Source of the DNA: Ditylenchus dipsaci
Taxonomy: Eukaryota > Nematoda > Chromadorea > Rhabditida > Anguinidae
NCBI GenBank assembly: GCA_004194705.1
Contig: SADC01000318.1
Span: 372,001 to 436,000, forward strand
DNA: 64,000 nucleotides
Direction of reading: 5' to 3'
Positions 1 to 12,599 of the stretch are shown here, in pieces. Position numbers and translations under genes: made by a program. The notes beneath the pieces are model-generated. The model had not been told where the DNA came from and made no database searches. It was given only the letters and a program-made list of their open reading frames with translations. Position 1 is the stretch's first letter, and each line of letters opens with the position of its first letter.

Positions 1-2049
1 CTCCAATGTGCGTTCTGGCCATTCGAAATTAAAAAATGGGTGATATCCTTGAGATTTGCTGAGTTTTATTTACTTTGCTAGCTGGATATTTTTTTTGTCT
101 AACTTAGGCTAAAAGAGTGGGTTATCAAATGCGATGCATCTTTTTAAATTCCACTTTTTTGAATAAATTTATAACTTGTTTTAGAGTTCGAAGAACAAAA
201 ACAATATTTATTTTTTAAACCTTCGAAAAAAAAATTGATTTTTTCATAAAAAAGCAGTAAAATTAATGAAAATTCAGAGATGCATACATTCCGTAATTTG
301 CTTCAAACAGTTTTTTTGTCATTTGGTTTTGACCCATTTTTCGAAAAATTGTGTCCGGCAAGTTACCACTTATGTGGCTGGCTACAAAATGGCTGGTTAC
401 TTGTTAAAAGCCGTCTCTGAAAAATTGGTCAAAAATACATGGCTTCAGGGTTTATTTTTTCAGATTTTTCTCAAGCAAATCAAAGTGCGCCATGATTATC
501 GGGTTTACCATAAAAGCGGTGAGCTTATATTAAAAACTACGTGTCTTGGCTGCCAAAATTTTATTGTTTACTATTTCGAAACCAAACTGACGTAAAAAAT
601 TAAGCAAAAGACTAAAGCTGTAGAAGGTCAATGATCGGACCGAGAGGAGTGTCTAAGGGGGCGTGCTTATATCGAGAGTCAACTTTATTGTGATTTTATT
701 AATAATAAAATTTTGACGGATCGAGAAAGTATTCAGTCTTTCCCAAAATCATATGCACCCATTTTTTCACAAATGGCCAAAAAATTTATACAATTTAAAA
801 AAAATGGTAAGCAAACACACCAAAAAACTAGCAAAAAGTGCAAACTTTATTGGATTATCCATCCTCTATCCAATTTGCGCCCAATTGTGGCAGGCTAAAG
901 AACGGCCCAGTCCCCCAATTTTGCAAACAAAAAAAGATGGAGAAATGGCAAAAAAAAGTTTGTGGCACATGGAATGAAGTTGGACCCAAGAACTAATGCA
1001 AATAAAAAGCAAGAAAAAGTATGCATGTGACATTAGGCTAAATATAGACGCAAAAAAATGTCTAAAATGTGAAATCAAATTTTGTTTGGCATAACCAGAA
1101 AGGATTTTATCCATGGAGGCTGGCAAAGAATGGATAATCTTGAGGAGGGAGCCGGCTAGCCGTCTGCCAAACAATGGGATGCATGAGTAATACAACAACT
1201 ATGAGAATTGAGCTAATAAAAATGTGTCACGCACATTATGGGAATCGAACATGAGTGAATAATAATAATAACCGCAAGAAAATAAGACGATTTTTGCTAG
1301 TTTTTATGTAAGTTTTTTAGTTTATACAGTTGGGCGGTTTTCTTGTGGGTGCGAGGTTGTTGCTTATTATTCAAAAATGCCCGGCTGCTCGAACTGTTCG
1401 GATACAAAAGGCATTCGTAGCAAACCCCACCTCACTAATCCACATCTTCTTTTGGAGTGCAACTTCCCAAAAAGGGCTACTTCAATTGTTTTATTCTCAA
1501 AAAGAGATCATAATTCAATCAAATTAGAGCAAAAAAGACTGGAAGTGTCTCAAAATAGCTAGACCTACTACTTCTATCCCCTCAACCAAAACTGCAGAAA
1601 GAAGATTTTGGATGGTGCTGTAGCAGACAATTTGTTGGGCAAAAGTGGCTGGCTTCCTAAAGGGCACCAAGGGGACTGGAAATTGGATCCCAACTCCCAC
1701 CTGACAGCAACAAGAAGAAGATGAGCTAGCCTGCTTTATTATTTAATATAAATGTTTGTTTGTGAAGTGAGTAGTGGGTACCACACTCACTCTATAACTG
1801 AAACATGATGACACTGACGACAAGAAAGACGTTCTTTGATCTTTTTCAGACAATAGCTACAGTCTTTGATGTTTTTTTTATTTTCATAAAAAAGATAACA
1901 AACAAAATATACAATTTGACAAACATCTTAAGCAACCTTACTTTGTTTGATTAATTTTGTTAGACTCTTTAACCCTCGTCCTGCAAAGTGATTTTGGCCG
2001 AGCCTATGCAAGATTAGGCTAAAGTTCTTTCACTTAATAAAAATTTTGA
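1..2049. other. No gene recognised
   Basis: A/T-rich, with short open frames on both strands that lack protein-like patterns. No inverted element was found. Confidence 0.5.
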
Positions 2050-2135
2050 CCAATCAAAGTGATGCAAAGGCATGTTAACTGCTCAAATTGACCCTATTCT
2101 GTACGAATTTTTTAGCTTGGTTTCTAACAAAACTA

Positions 2136-2564
2136 CAGTCGACGCTCTTACTTAGGACACCCCCTACTTAGGACAGAAGTTCGTTCCCACCTCGAGTCCG
2201 ACACTTTTTTTAGCTCTATTTAAAATGAAATTTCTGGTTCTGTATTAACAGTCTGATCCCAAATATCGCAAGGAATCCGATTTTCCCGATCGTTTTCTAA
2301 AAACCCTAAATTTTTGCTCTGAAAAAGCAAAGCTCTTAGTTAGGACAGGCTCTATTGAAAATACCTGTTTTTTATTAGAGTTTTGGCTTTTTAGAGCAAA
2401 AATTGGGATTTTAGAAAACGATTCGCAAAATGAGAATCCTTGCAATATTTGGGACCAGACTGTCAAAACATAACTAGCAAAGGTATTAAAAACTTAAGGT
2501 AAAAAAAGTGTCAAACCCGGTAAGTTGGCAGGTCCTTGGGTGTCCTAAGTAAAAGCGTCGACTG
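2136..2564. mobile_element. Tc1/mariner-type MITE (CAGTCGACGCT ends)
   Basis: Ends CAGTCGACGCT.../...GCGTCGACTG flanked by TA; the arms contain CTTACTTAGGACACC. The internal part is related to the 51902-53360 element (shared CCAAATATCGNAAGGA block). It interrupts a copy of the TTGGTTTCTAACAAA repeat. Confidence 0.8.
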
Positions 2565-2928
2565 TATACCTAAAATTAAATTCTAGGCCAACCAAGATGA
2601 AAAATCCATACAGAAGTTCAATGATTAGGCGAAAATTTTTGAATTGGCCAGGGACAATTTAGAACAGGTGACAAGGCCCTTTAATTAAAGATTGGTAGAC
2701 AGGACAAAAAGTTATGGTCATTTAAAATTTTATGTAAATTTTTTCCAGGCTAACTAATAGTAACCATTCTCATGTGATTTCTAATAATTAAAAGTTTAGC
2801 TAAAACAACCATAAGCAATAAAGAGCCTGGTAGCAAATACCCTCCTTCTATAAATTTTTCTTTTAAAACTTAAGTAAAGAGTACTTAAAAATCACAGACC
2901 CCGGAAAAAGTGTGTGAGACATTTATTA

Positions 2929-3095
2929 CAGTGCACGCTTGATATAACATAAATCTCGATATAACATAATTTTTTTGAATCCAATAGGATTCAAGTTATA
3001 CGAAACCTCGAATAACACAACCTCGATACAACATAATTTTGCTATAACATACTTTTAGCCGGTCCCTTGATTTATGTTATATCGAGCGTGCGCTG
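2929..3095. mobile_element. Tc1/mariner-type MITE (CAGTGCACGCTTGATATAAC)
   Basis: 167 bp, inverted ends CAGTGCACGCTTGATATAAC against CAGCGCACGCTCGATATAAC, TA on both sides. Confidence 0.8.
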
Positions 3096-3096
3096 T

Positions 3097-4260
3097 AGTC
3101 ACAACTTTCGTACGCTGGCCTAGATAGAATATTCGCTACTAGCGCCGAACATTTGATTCTCTTTCTATTATTAGATTATTTTCTATTGTATAGAGTGACT
3201 GGGTCAAATTGACTTAGTTTGGCATAGGCGCAGTTAATACGAACATATACGAAACAATTCAAAACCATCATAGCACAAAGCACAATCAGACGAGAAAATT
3301 GTGGTACAGCACCCTCAAAAAGCCCAATTTTCCCGATGACTCCTTGGGGTCAGGTATGGTTTTTTCTTCCGGCCTGTAAACAGTGAATTTAGTGAGTACA
3401 GCATGTTCTTCTATGCTTAAAAGAAAGCCCCTTTCCTGAGCTTTTTTTGCGTTTGCCCAAATAAAAATTAATCGCAGATAAAATTTCAAAGAACCAAATT
3501 ACTCTTACTAAAAAGCTTTACGATCATACGAAAAGTATAGGAAATTTTTGCACAACGTTATGTTAACACAAAACAGACCCCAGAATTGGATTTAGCATAA
3601 AATCGGCACCTGACAGTGATTTTATGTCATACAAAATAAGCTTTTGGGCTGTATATCAAAAGTAAAAAAGACCCAAAAAAATGTCGCAAAAACAGTTTGA
3701 CGTAAAATACTTGAAAAATCAAAGTTTTGAGACCAAATTCGGAGTCAGCGTGGTCGATTTACATAAGTAACTGCTCTTTGAATTGAAAAGTGGATGTCGA
3801 ATTTCAAATTCCTTTCAATACAAAAAATATTCAAACATTGGATTTTTTGGCGCTAGTAGCGAATACCCCCCTCAAGAATCCGACCTTTTAAAATTGCTGT
3901 AACTACCCATGCAAACAACAAGTTTAGGCTTAGCCCTTAGGCTTGGGGGTAGGCCAGCGTACGGAAGTTGTGACTAATAAAGAGTTTACGCATATTTTCC
4001 TGGGTCTGGACATAAATTTGGATACTTTTTACTTAAGTAAAAAGGTGAAAATCGTTGGGGGGAGGGTATTCGCTACTAGGGTCATTTTTTTGATTTTTTT
4101 ACATTTCACTGCCTACCAGCCTGAGGATAAAACCATACCTGACCCCAAAAGGTTCACGGGAAAATCGGGCTTTTTAGGGTGCTGTACCATAATTTTCACG
4201 TCTGATTTAGTAATATTTGTGTTTCTCGTGAAAAAATACACCAGGGTAAACCGTCGTTAA
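3097..4260. repeat. Nested inverted repeats around 3.1-4.2 kb
   Basis: Two arm pairs are visible: GTCACAACTTTCGTACGCTGG at 3099 with its inverse near 3952, and a 3280-3400 block with its inverse at 4090-4215 (CCATACCTGACCCCAA). Open frames here are mirror images of the repeat, not genes. Confidence 0.65.
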
Positions 4261-4490
4261 GTTAACGCGCCGTCAGACGGCGTGTCAACCTGAACCCGTG
4301 TCTAATGAGAGGGTTAGACGGTATAGAGTGCTAGCTCCTCGCCCATAGCCCTTCATATGGTGTTTCTTTCACCGGATACTATCCCAAGAAGGATATTCCA
4401 GAAGAGTGAAAACTCTCACGAGCTTCGGCTGCACACCACCGGTATAATATTCACCAGCTTTGTATGGGCCTTTTGACGCGGTGTCACATG
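4261..4490. other. GC-richer unexplained segment
   Basis: Composition clearly differs from the surroundings. It contains the palindrome CGCCGTCAGACGGCG near its left side and a CTTCGGCTGCACACCACCGG stretch. Not identified as rRNA, tRNA or coding. Confidence 0.4.
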
Positions 4491-5041
4491 CTCAAAATTT
4501 CGAAATTTTAACATATAATTTTTTAAAAAGTCGATTTAATTGTTGCTGACCCTAGTTATAATCACAATACCAAGAAAAAAAAATGTTATTGTCGATTACT
4601 GATACTGAGTTTTCAACTTTAGAATAAAACCACTTCCAACCCAAAATATCGATAAAAATTTATTTTTTGTATCATTATCCGTAAAACCAACAGTAAAGCA
4701 CTGACTTACCCTCTCCTCCCACCACCTCCTCAACAAAACAAATAAAACAAATGAAAAAGCTTTTAAAATGTGGACGCTAAATTTATCCCCCACATTCCCA
4801 CCATCATTGTGTTTGTTGTGTTCAGGTAGGCAAGGTAGGTAGTGGATTAGGCAATTAAACATGATTAATCTGTTTGCCAGCCAGTCCAAACAGGCATGAT
4901 CCCAGTCCTAGAAAGCCATAAAACGGCTAATTAATCCCGACTCATTATAAAAATAACTTTTTAGTCTTCCAAAAACCTTTCGTTTTATTTTGATTTCTAG
5001 TTCTTTTGAAAATGGATAGTAATTTTTGCCGCAAATTAATA

Positions 5042-5237
5042 TTAGGTCGTCCGGGAAGTTCGTGCGTTTTTCTAAAAGAACTTTTTGTGTTTTTTTTTCA
5101 CAGATTTTTTGATGATTTTTGAAAATTTCTACAAGATGAGTTATCAAATTTCCCAAAATGATCAAAAAATCTACGCGAAAACACAATGACACAAAAGTTC
5201 TTTTAAAAAAAACGCACGAACTTTCCGGACGACCTAA
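5042..5237. mobile_element. mariner-type MITE
   Basis: Inverted ends TTAGGTCGTCCGG...CCGGACGACCTAA flanked by TA; about 196 bp, arms of about 40 bp with GTTCGTGCG. Confidence 0.8.
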
Positions 5238-5568
5238 TATTTGTTTCTATTTGTTTTTTTGATCTTTTTCAGAGTGATATCACCCTCAGGTAGCTCTGCG
5301 ATTGCAGTTTCTACTAAAGTGTCATTTAATAAGACATCTAAACAGAATAAATAATAAAGAAATGAAAAAAGAATGAAGCCTGTCAAAAAATAGTTTGCTC
5401 CATACTTTTAATTTTTTGTATGCCGGTTACAACAAATAATACAGTCAACTCTCGATACAGTGTACCCTCGATATAGTGTAGGAGTAATATTTTGTTGATA
5501 ACCCGGTGTTATGATGTGATCAAAAGTTTTAGAGAATTAAGGTGGGATTAACATGGTAAATATCAAAG

Positions 5569-5780
5569 CAGGGCTCCCACATATTCCTTTCGAAAATAAG
5601 AACATTTGCTCAAAATAAGGACATTTTGGGGTATTTTAGCAAAGAATGCTATTTTATCCAGTGCTTATTGCTATTTCGGAGCTCAAAAATAAGATTTTGA
5701 CTGAAACTTCCAGAAAAAAATAAGATTTGGAATTTCAAAATAAGGACGAATTTTATAAATAAGGACGTCTGGGAGCCCTG
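5569..5780. mobile_element. hAT-like MITE (CAGGGCTCCCA ends)
   Basis: The ends CAGGGCTCCCA / TGGGAGCCCTG are typical hAT termini; the arms share AAATAAGGACATTT/AAATAAGGAC motifs. A clean 8-bp duplication is not seen. Confidence 0.6.
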
Positions 5781-6649
5781 ATCTAATGTCTTATTCAAAC
5801 ACAAAGTTTAGACATAAAAAGCAAGAAATATTACTCCACGTTCCACAGTAAAAAGATGGCACTCTCCAGTTGCTAAGTGCTATTTAGGCCAGTACTTTAA
5901 ACAGCTTAAGAATAATTTTCTTGGATAATTTTCTTGGAAGTGCTTATTTAAGACCTCCTTCAACTATTTACGTAGTGGAATAGTGAATAAGTGAAAAAAG
6001 ACAGGATATGCATGTTTTAAAAAAATTAAGAAAGAACCCAGCATGTCTGAATAGACTAGTGCACAAAAGATTCAATTTTTATTTAGAAATTGTTTGGTTT
6101 GCACGGATGGGTGAGTAAATATGCAGTAGAAATGGTGTGGACTGGTGTTCAGGTGGCCAAGTCAAGGGTTAAACATTGGGAATGGCAACAATTTTCGGGT
6201 GGCTAATATAATGGCTAAGATGGCAAAGATAGAAACACACTTTGTTCCTCGATTAATGTTAAAAGGGAAGTACCCAAGGTGTGTTTCCGTGGATAAGGGA
6301 TGACTTTTTTAATGATGTATTCTTGTAGAGCATCCCCAGGTTGTTGTTGTTGAGCGTTCTCCGCAATATAAGTAATCAAAAAACACTATCAAAATTGTAT
6401 GGCATGGATGGCTCAATGTCAAATGGAAGGCTCGCCTAAAGCAGAAGTTGTCCCAGCCAATTTAAAATTTTTTCCGAAACATTAAAGTTGTGTACGGATT
6501 TTTAAACTTAGTTTCTAACAGAACTTTACCTAAAATTAAATTCTAGGCCTTGTTTTGTTAGAAACCAAGCTGAAAAATCTGTATAGAAGTTCAATGATTC
6601 GGATTTTTTTTTTTGAATCAGCGGGAACAAATTGTAAAACACGTGTGCC

Positions 6650-8214
6650 CATTTAAGCGTTGGCGGACTGTGAAATTCAGTTGTCGGCTCGACTCCGATT
6701 AGAAGCACAGTTTTTCTTCTTACATTGCATCGACTTTGTTCTTGGACAACACTTTTTTCTGGTGCAAAAACACTTTTTTGGCTCAAATTTTAAGCTTTGC
6801 ATGATTATCTTGAATTTTTCAACTCTTTTTCTAAAGTGATAGCACTATCAGATGACACTGAAATTCTAGTTTCTGACTAGGTACTATTTGTTTCATTATC
6901 TTTAAAAATTTAGCAAAAAAACGTTGAAGTATGAAGCAAGTCGCAAAAAATAACAAGTGGAAAAAATTGCATAACAAATATATTAATTTGATTCATACTT
7001 TCATCTTTTTGTGTAACACTTTTAAAAGATAATGCAATAAATTATTTCTTACTAGAAACTAGAACCGCATGGCTATCTATTAGTGCTATTTTGTTCAAAA
7101 AAACTTAAAAAGTTTGAGTTAACTATTTAAGTTAAACATACAAAAAATTGTTTTTATTCTTGTTTGAATTGCACTAGTACCCTATAAAAATATTCCCATC
7201 GGCGACGAGTATGACCATTAGAAGTTGGTCGTAAATTCGATTCCTACTCGAGTAATGCTTTTTTTCTTGACTCTTAATTAACTTAAAACAAGGCACAAAT
7301 AAATTAATAATAAAAATTAACTAAATTTATTGCATAACAAATAGAAAACGTACCAAAACACATAAAAACCACATCAAAAAAGGTGTGATTTATAATTTAA
7401 AGCACATTTCGTGAATAAATTTCTATGAAAAACAGTAAATTAACTAAAAAAGTTGATTAAAATTAATATTGATCTGAAGGAATGAGTGGGTGAATAGGTA
7501 AAAAGCAGCTGAATCCACAAGCTCTATTAAAAGCTGCTCCAATGAAATGGCGTTCACCTCTGCCAGATGCTCTTTTATTCGGCAACATTCACTGCCAAAA
7601 GCGGCATATTAAGAATGTATAGCAGTTATTAATAACCTCTAGACAAACCAACATAATTTTGGATAGCTAAACATAGGCAAAAAAATTGCAAAAGAAAAGT
7701 GATCCGTTACATGTGGGAAATTTTCAAATTAGATTCTGAGACACTCTGGAAACAAGAGTTACGAAGAACACGCAATTAAATTTGGGGTTCCAAAGCAGCC
7801 GATACAAAACATGATGTAGAACAAAACAAATTTTAAGCGAAAAAAAACTACGCTGATATCTCTATTCTGAAGCACAGCGACGTCTCGAATGACGCCTTTT
7901 GTAAAAGTCAAACGAAAAAAGAAATCAAAGCAAACTTACAGATTTTTCCGTGATTGTCTAACCCCGTTATAAACACGGGAAAGGCCTTGTGTACCAAACT
8001 CTGCGTTTTGTGCAGAACTTCACGCTGACCGCGATTGTAGGAGAAAAATTGGGGGAAAAAAGGGATTCGAACGTGTAAAACAGCTTTTGAAGTTGTAGCA
8101 CGAAATTTTTCAAATCTCTTTACCTTTTAGTAAATGCTCAACACTGACACTGGACTCGTGTTCAGAATAGTCGATTTACCTGTAAACTGCTTTTAAAATA
8201 TTAAAGTCGGCGCT
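6650..8214. other. No gene recognised
   Basis: A/T-rich sequence. A tRNA T-arm-like string near 7235 (GTCGTAAATTCGATTCC) lacks the rest of a tRNA. Confidence 0.5.
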
Positions 8215-8345
8215 ACTTCGATGTAATGCCAGTCACTTTCGAGTGATTTGTGTCTAAGGTATGGGGTGTGCGCATCTCAACCCCAAGCCCCGAAGAGGAT
8301 ACGCGCACGCACTTACCTTAGACATAATTCCGAGCTAGATTTTTG
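8215..8345. repeat. GC-hairpin repeat, copy 1 (short)
   Basis: CACTTTCGAGTGATTTGTG and GTCTAAGGTATGG on the left, a short central hairpin, then CACTTACCTTAGACATAATT on the right. The same family as the seven following copies. Confidence 0.7.
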
Positions 8346-9487
8346 GTCAAAAATGCATTTAGATTTAGTGTCAACAAAGTTTTTTTAAAATAACACAATT
8401 ATTTATTTGAACCAAAATTTTTACATTGGATTGTCATAAATACGTTGATGATTTCTTATCGAAAAGCCTGTAATCTTTCGAAATTCAGTGTAAGTATTCA
8501 GCATTTGCTAAAAGGTAAGAGATTTGAAAAAGTTCGTAATACAACTTTAGAAGCTGTTTTACCCGTTCGAATGACTCATCTTACCGATTTTTTTGACCAT
8601 CGTGCTCGGCGTGAAATTCTGCACAAAACGCATAGTTTGGTCGCGCAGCCTTTCCCGTGTTAAGTGTTTTAGTTTCTTTAATTAAAAACAATCGACCTTC
8701 GCTACGATTCGATTTTTTCACCTGGGTGTAAGGTACCTTTACTGCAAGATACCTTTGCCATAAAATACCCATGAGCTTATCGCGAGAGTCGAATGTACTT
8801 TCAATAGTTTCTGCACTTATTCTCAGCTTTTGACAAAAAAATATGCTTATTTTCCTACCAAACTTTTCTTTTCAAAACAGCAGTCAACAAAGCAGAATTT
8901 TTAGAAAGTAGAAATCAGTGACTGCAACCCCACTTGTACATAACCATAGAAATGGTTAAGAAATATATATGAATATTGTATCATGCTAGAAATTTTAAAA
9001 ACTCATTTGTCTCAAACACCATTTTTCTTTAAAATAACCAAGTGTGTGTTGGCTCTTCTGGTCGGCTTTCTAGCGGAAAAAGTTTGAGAATAGGTGTGGA
9101 TGCAGTGTTGCCTGGTGACAAAAACCCTATTTGTGGAGCAATTGTAGTGGAGAAGCAAGAAACTCCAAGTCAATCATGTGCTATTCCATAAATAGTTGGA
9201 TAAAGTTGGTAAAAAATTGTTTAGAACAACAAATAACATTATTAAATTAGAAATGTGGCTCCTTTGAGACTTTCCTGATTTGTATAAGAGCTCACCCTCT
9301 GATATCAATTGATTCTGACAAAAAGTCTTTTTGACTTAATTTAAAACTGACAATAATTTGTCTTGACAATATTTTTTTAAATAAATCTTATATTCGTGAA
9401 AAATGTCTCGAAACTAAAGATTCTAGATAAAATTGGTTATGTTTTCAATTTGGCTTGTTCTCTTTTTTTTCAAATTAAACTTGTGTA

Positions 9488-9723
9488 TCAGGGATGAGAC
9501 GGAAGAGAATCGGAAGTGGGACGGAAGTAAATTTCAATTTTCTTTTTCTCCACGAAATTGATGCTTTTATTCACTGATCTATAGCTTAATCGATTCGCCG
9601 ATCTGCATGCCTGTCCTTAAACGAAAGCTGAGGTCTGGGTGAATCGACTAAGTTATAGGTCAGTGAATAAAAGTATTAATTTCGTTGTGAAAAAAACCAC
9701 TTCCGATTCTCTTCCGTCCCGTC
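9488..9723. mobile_element. hAT-like foldback MITE (GACGGAAGAGAATCGGAAG)
   Basis: Inverted ends near 9492 (GGGATGAGACGGAAGAG) and 9708 (CTCTTCCGTCCCGTCC), arms about 110 bp including GAATCGANTAAG. An imperfect TGTGTAT repeat lies on both sides. Confidence 0.55.
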
Positions 9724-9759
9724 CATGCTGTGTGTATCAAATCTAAATGGAAGACAATT

Positions 9760-10665
9760 AAAAATTGCCCCATTTACCGGAAAAGTTGCCCCATTTTCGA
9801 ATTTCCAATCAAAAAGCAGAAAAGTTGCCTCATTTACCATAAAAGTTGCCCCATTTGCCACAAAAGTCTCCCCATTTCTAATTTCCAGTCAAAAAGCAGA
9901 AAAGTTGCCTCATTGGCCAGAAAAGTTGCCCCAGTTGCCACAAAAGTTGCCCCATTGGCCGGATTTTCAAATTCACGATCTCTTATACTGTCATTACATT
10001 GTTTTACATACTAGTAGCTCTCAAAGTTTTACAGCACCACTCAAAACAACAACTGACTTTATTCAACAACAATTGACAACACTTCAAAGACAACAAATTC
10101 AATAACATAAATCAGTCAATAACCAGGGCGCTTCCCTCTCTTGCCCTGCGCTTTCTTCCTCGCTTCCTCTTCTCTCCTAGCGGCACATCGGTAATTTCTT
10201 CTGGATACTCCTGCAGTCCATCTCTGCACATCATCATCAGGGAATGTTTGCAGAAGAAACGATCTTTCATCCCTTGGAAGCAATTGCATTTATACAGCCC
10301 TGGCCAGTAAAAACTGGCCAGTTTGAGAGGTGCCAGTAAAAAGTATGTGCAATAATATGTGACGATGCAACAATGAGGTAAAACGACGCAACAACAACGA
10401 AAAACGAACAACGCCAACGTAAACAAGATGGCAAAACAACATGAAATGTCCAAATGGGGCAACTTTTCTCGCCAATGGGGCAACTTTTCTGCTTTTTGAC
10501 TGGAAATTAGAAAATGGGGAGACTTTTGTGGCAAATGGGGCAACTTTTATGGTAAATGGGGCAACTTTTATGGTAAATGGGGCAACTTTTCTGCTTTTTG
10601 ATTGGAAATTCGAAAATGGGGCAACTTTTCTGGAAAATGGGGTAATTTTATTATATTTCCAATCT
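9760..10665. mobile_element. MULE remnant with tandem-repeat inverted arms
   Basis: The left arm (about 9763-9960) repeats units like AAAAGTTGCCCCATTT and a GCAGAAAAGTTGCC variant; the right arm (10445-10660) repeats the reverse complement (GGGGCAACTTTTCTG). The middle holds the SWIM-finger coding remnant. Exact ends and target duplication could not be fixed. Confidence 0.7.
10112..10302 (-). pseudogene. MULE transposase C-terminus with SWIM zinc finger
   Basis: The minus-strand frame reads YKCNCFQGMKDRFFCKHS, a CxC...CxH SWIM finger, followed by GLQEYPEEITDVPLGEKRKR and RGRKRRAREGSAL, the typical tail of Mutator-like transposases. It ends at a stop at 10112-10114. Only this last part is present; a splice-like acceptor near 10303 may have joined it to lost upstream exons. 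It lies between inverted arms of repeated gggcaactttt units. Confidence 0.65.
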
Positions 10666-11764
10666 AAATTTTAGATGCAATTATGTCATCAATCGATAAG
10701 ATACAAAATATTTACATCAAAAAAGCCTATTCGCAAACTGCCAAAATCTAAAACAAGCCGTTTTTCCTGATTTAAAGTCATGTGGGAAATGCTGCTTGTT
10801 AGGACTAAATTTGCGATTTTACCTAACTCAACCACGAAACCCGAGGTAGGTACCCTATAATAAGGTGAATATCCGTAGATCGCCTTAAAAACCAAAGTTT
10901 TTCCAAATAAAAAACCGATCCACTTTTTTAAATTCAGAATCGTGTGGAGAATAATGTTTGTTATCACGAAATTTCAATATTTTATTCGCAAGAACCCTAA
11001 AATTTGGTGTTGCTACCCCTCGGCTAGGTGAGTGTCCTCTACGGTTGGGTTTAAAAAATAAATGAAAAATAATTATGGTATCATACGTGAAATCGTGAAG
11101 TAAATCGGTTTGATAAGACTTAATTAGCCTTTTCTCATTTGAAAATTTATTATATTTTCAAACCATCCAGGTTGATATCTATCCTAACATGAAAGTACCT
11201 GCTACGGCTTTTGAGATTCGGTTATGAGAAATCACACAACAAACCGAATTTGTTATGCAGTTTAACACTGTCATGGCCAACCGTACCAAGTGCGGCTTCT
11301 GATGCAGAATTTTACGGAAACACGATAGTAAAAAAACGAAATCTAAAAACTTACTTTTTGACACTTTTCGACAGCTTGAAACTGCCTGGTTTTCGACCAC
11401 CTTTACACACCCACTATTTAGAGTATTTATAGGTGGTACTCTGACCTTGGCTTGGAGGCTTGTGATTTAGCACATACCTGAGATACAAGTTTCTCGACCA
11501 TAGATGCATCAAAATTACATAAATATAAAAATCATATTTGAAGAAGGCCCCAGGAAGTAATGACAGATTGAAAATCTATAACTTTTGGTCAAAATTTAGC
11601 CAAAAATTTTAAAAAAACACCTACTAGCGTTGAGCAAACTTTTTTGGACAAAATTTAGATTTTCATGACAGAAAATGCTTAAAAATATATTTCTTTTATC
11701 GTGGTGTAGTAGCTTAGACGTAGTTTTTAAGCGATTCTGCCTTAGGCATTTGTCCATTTTTTCT

Positions 11765-12000
11765 ACTTTATCCCACAGGTCGGTGTCCCGCAGAACCATC
11801 CCAAAAATGACTCATATCGTCGTCCCATGACTTTGTCCCGTGAGATAACACATGTGTGTCGCGCAACTGACTTGTGGGACAAAAGTCGCGGTACACACTT
11901 TGTCCCGTGTCCATACTTGCGCGGCCGCCGTCGAAGCGTCGGCGGCCGCGCAAGTATTCGGTCATTTATTTTGTACCGGCTGCGGCGGAAGCTCTGGCGC
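11765..12000. repeat. GC-rich stretch with long perfect hairpin
   Basis: ACTTGCGCGGCCGCCG at 11916 and its inverse at 11941 form a strong stem. The flanks repeat TTGTCCCGTG-type words. Open frames here are by-products of the palindrome. Confidence 0.6.
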
Positions 12001-12091
12001 TCAATTTTTTAGACAAACATTACACTTTTTGTGAAAAGGTTTTGATCTTAATTAGTAACAATGACTAGTTAAACCTGTGTAAAAATGAATA

Positions 12092-12351
12092 CCGTATATT
12101 CTCTAGTAATCCCCACTCTATGATAAACCCCCACTCTCTAATAATCCCCCACCCCACGGACCTCATATCTCAGTCTAGAGCAAACATTCCACAAATCTGT
12201 TTTTGCGTTTTCTTAATTAGCACGAGCTCTCCTGATTCCATTTGTAAGATCTTGGTCGACTGCCCAAAAATCTCAAAATCGACCTTAATTTTTCCGATTT
12301 TTTAGTGGTTTAAAAAAAATCCTCCATGGGGGTTTAATAGAGAATATACGG
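12092..12351. mobile_element. CCGTATATTCTCT-type MITE
   Basis: The ends CCGTATATTCTCTAGTAATC / inverse CCGTATATTCTCTATTAAAC are flanked by TA; 260 bp. Founding copy here of a family with at least five complete and three broken members in the window. Confidence 0.8.
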
Positions 12352-12599
12352 TATAAAGATGTAATTTATAGAATAAAAATAAAATGTTCATATTGCAAGA
12401 AAAAAATTTACAAATAATTTTCCCAATTTCCCGGCGGGCCGCCGCTGAAAATTGGCACTTTTTAAAGCGCCGGCGCTGGCGGCAGAATTTGGAAAATGCC
12501 AGCGGAGGTGGTAGCACTCATTTTCCAAAACCCAGCGGAGGCGGCGGCGTTTTTTAATTTTTAGGGGAACACGGAAGTATTCTCGTGTCCCGCGGAAGT

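Noticed and set aside
266..595. 109-codon frame near the window start
   Set aside because: No recognisable pattern, low-complexity surroundings and no splice or poly(A) context.
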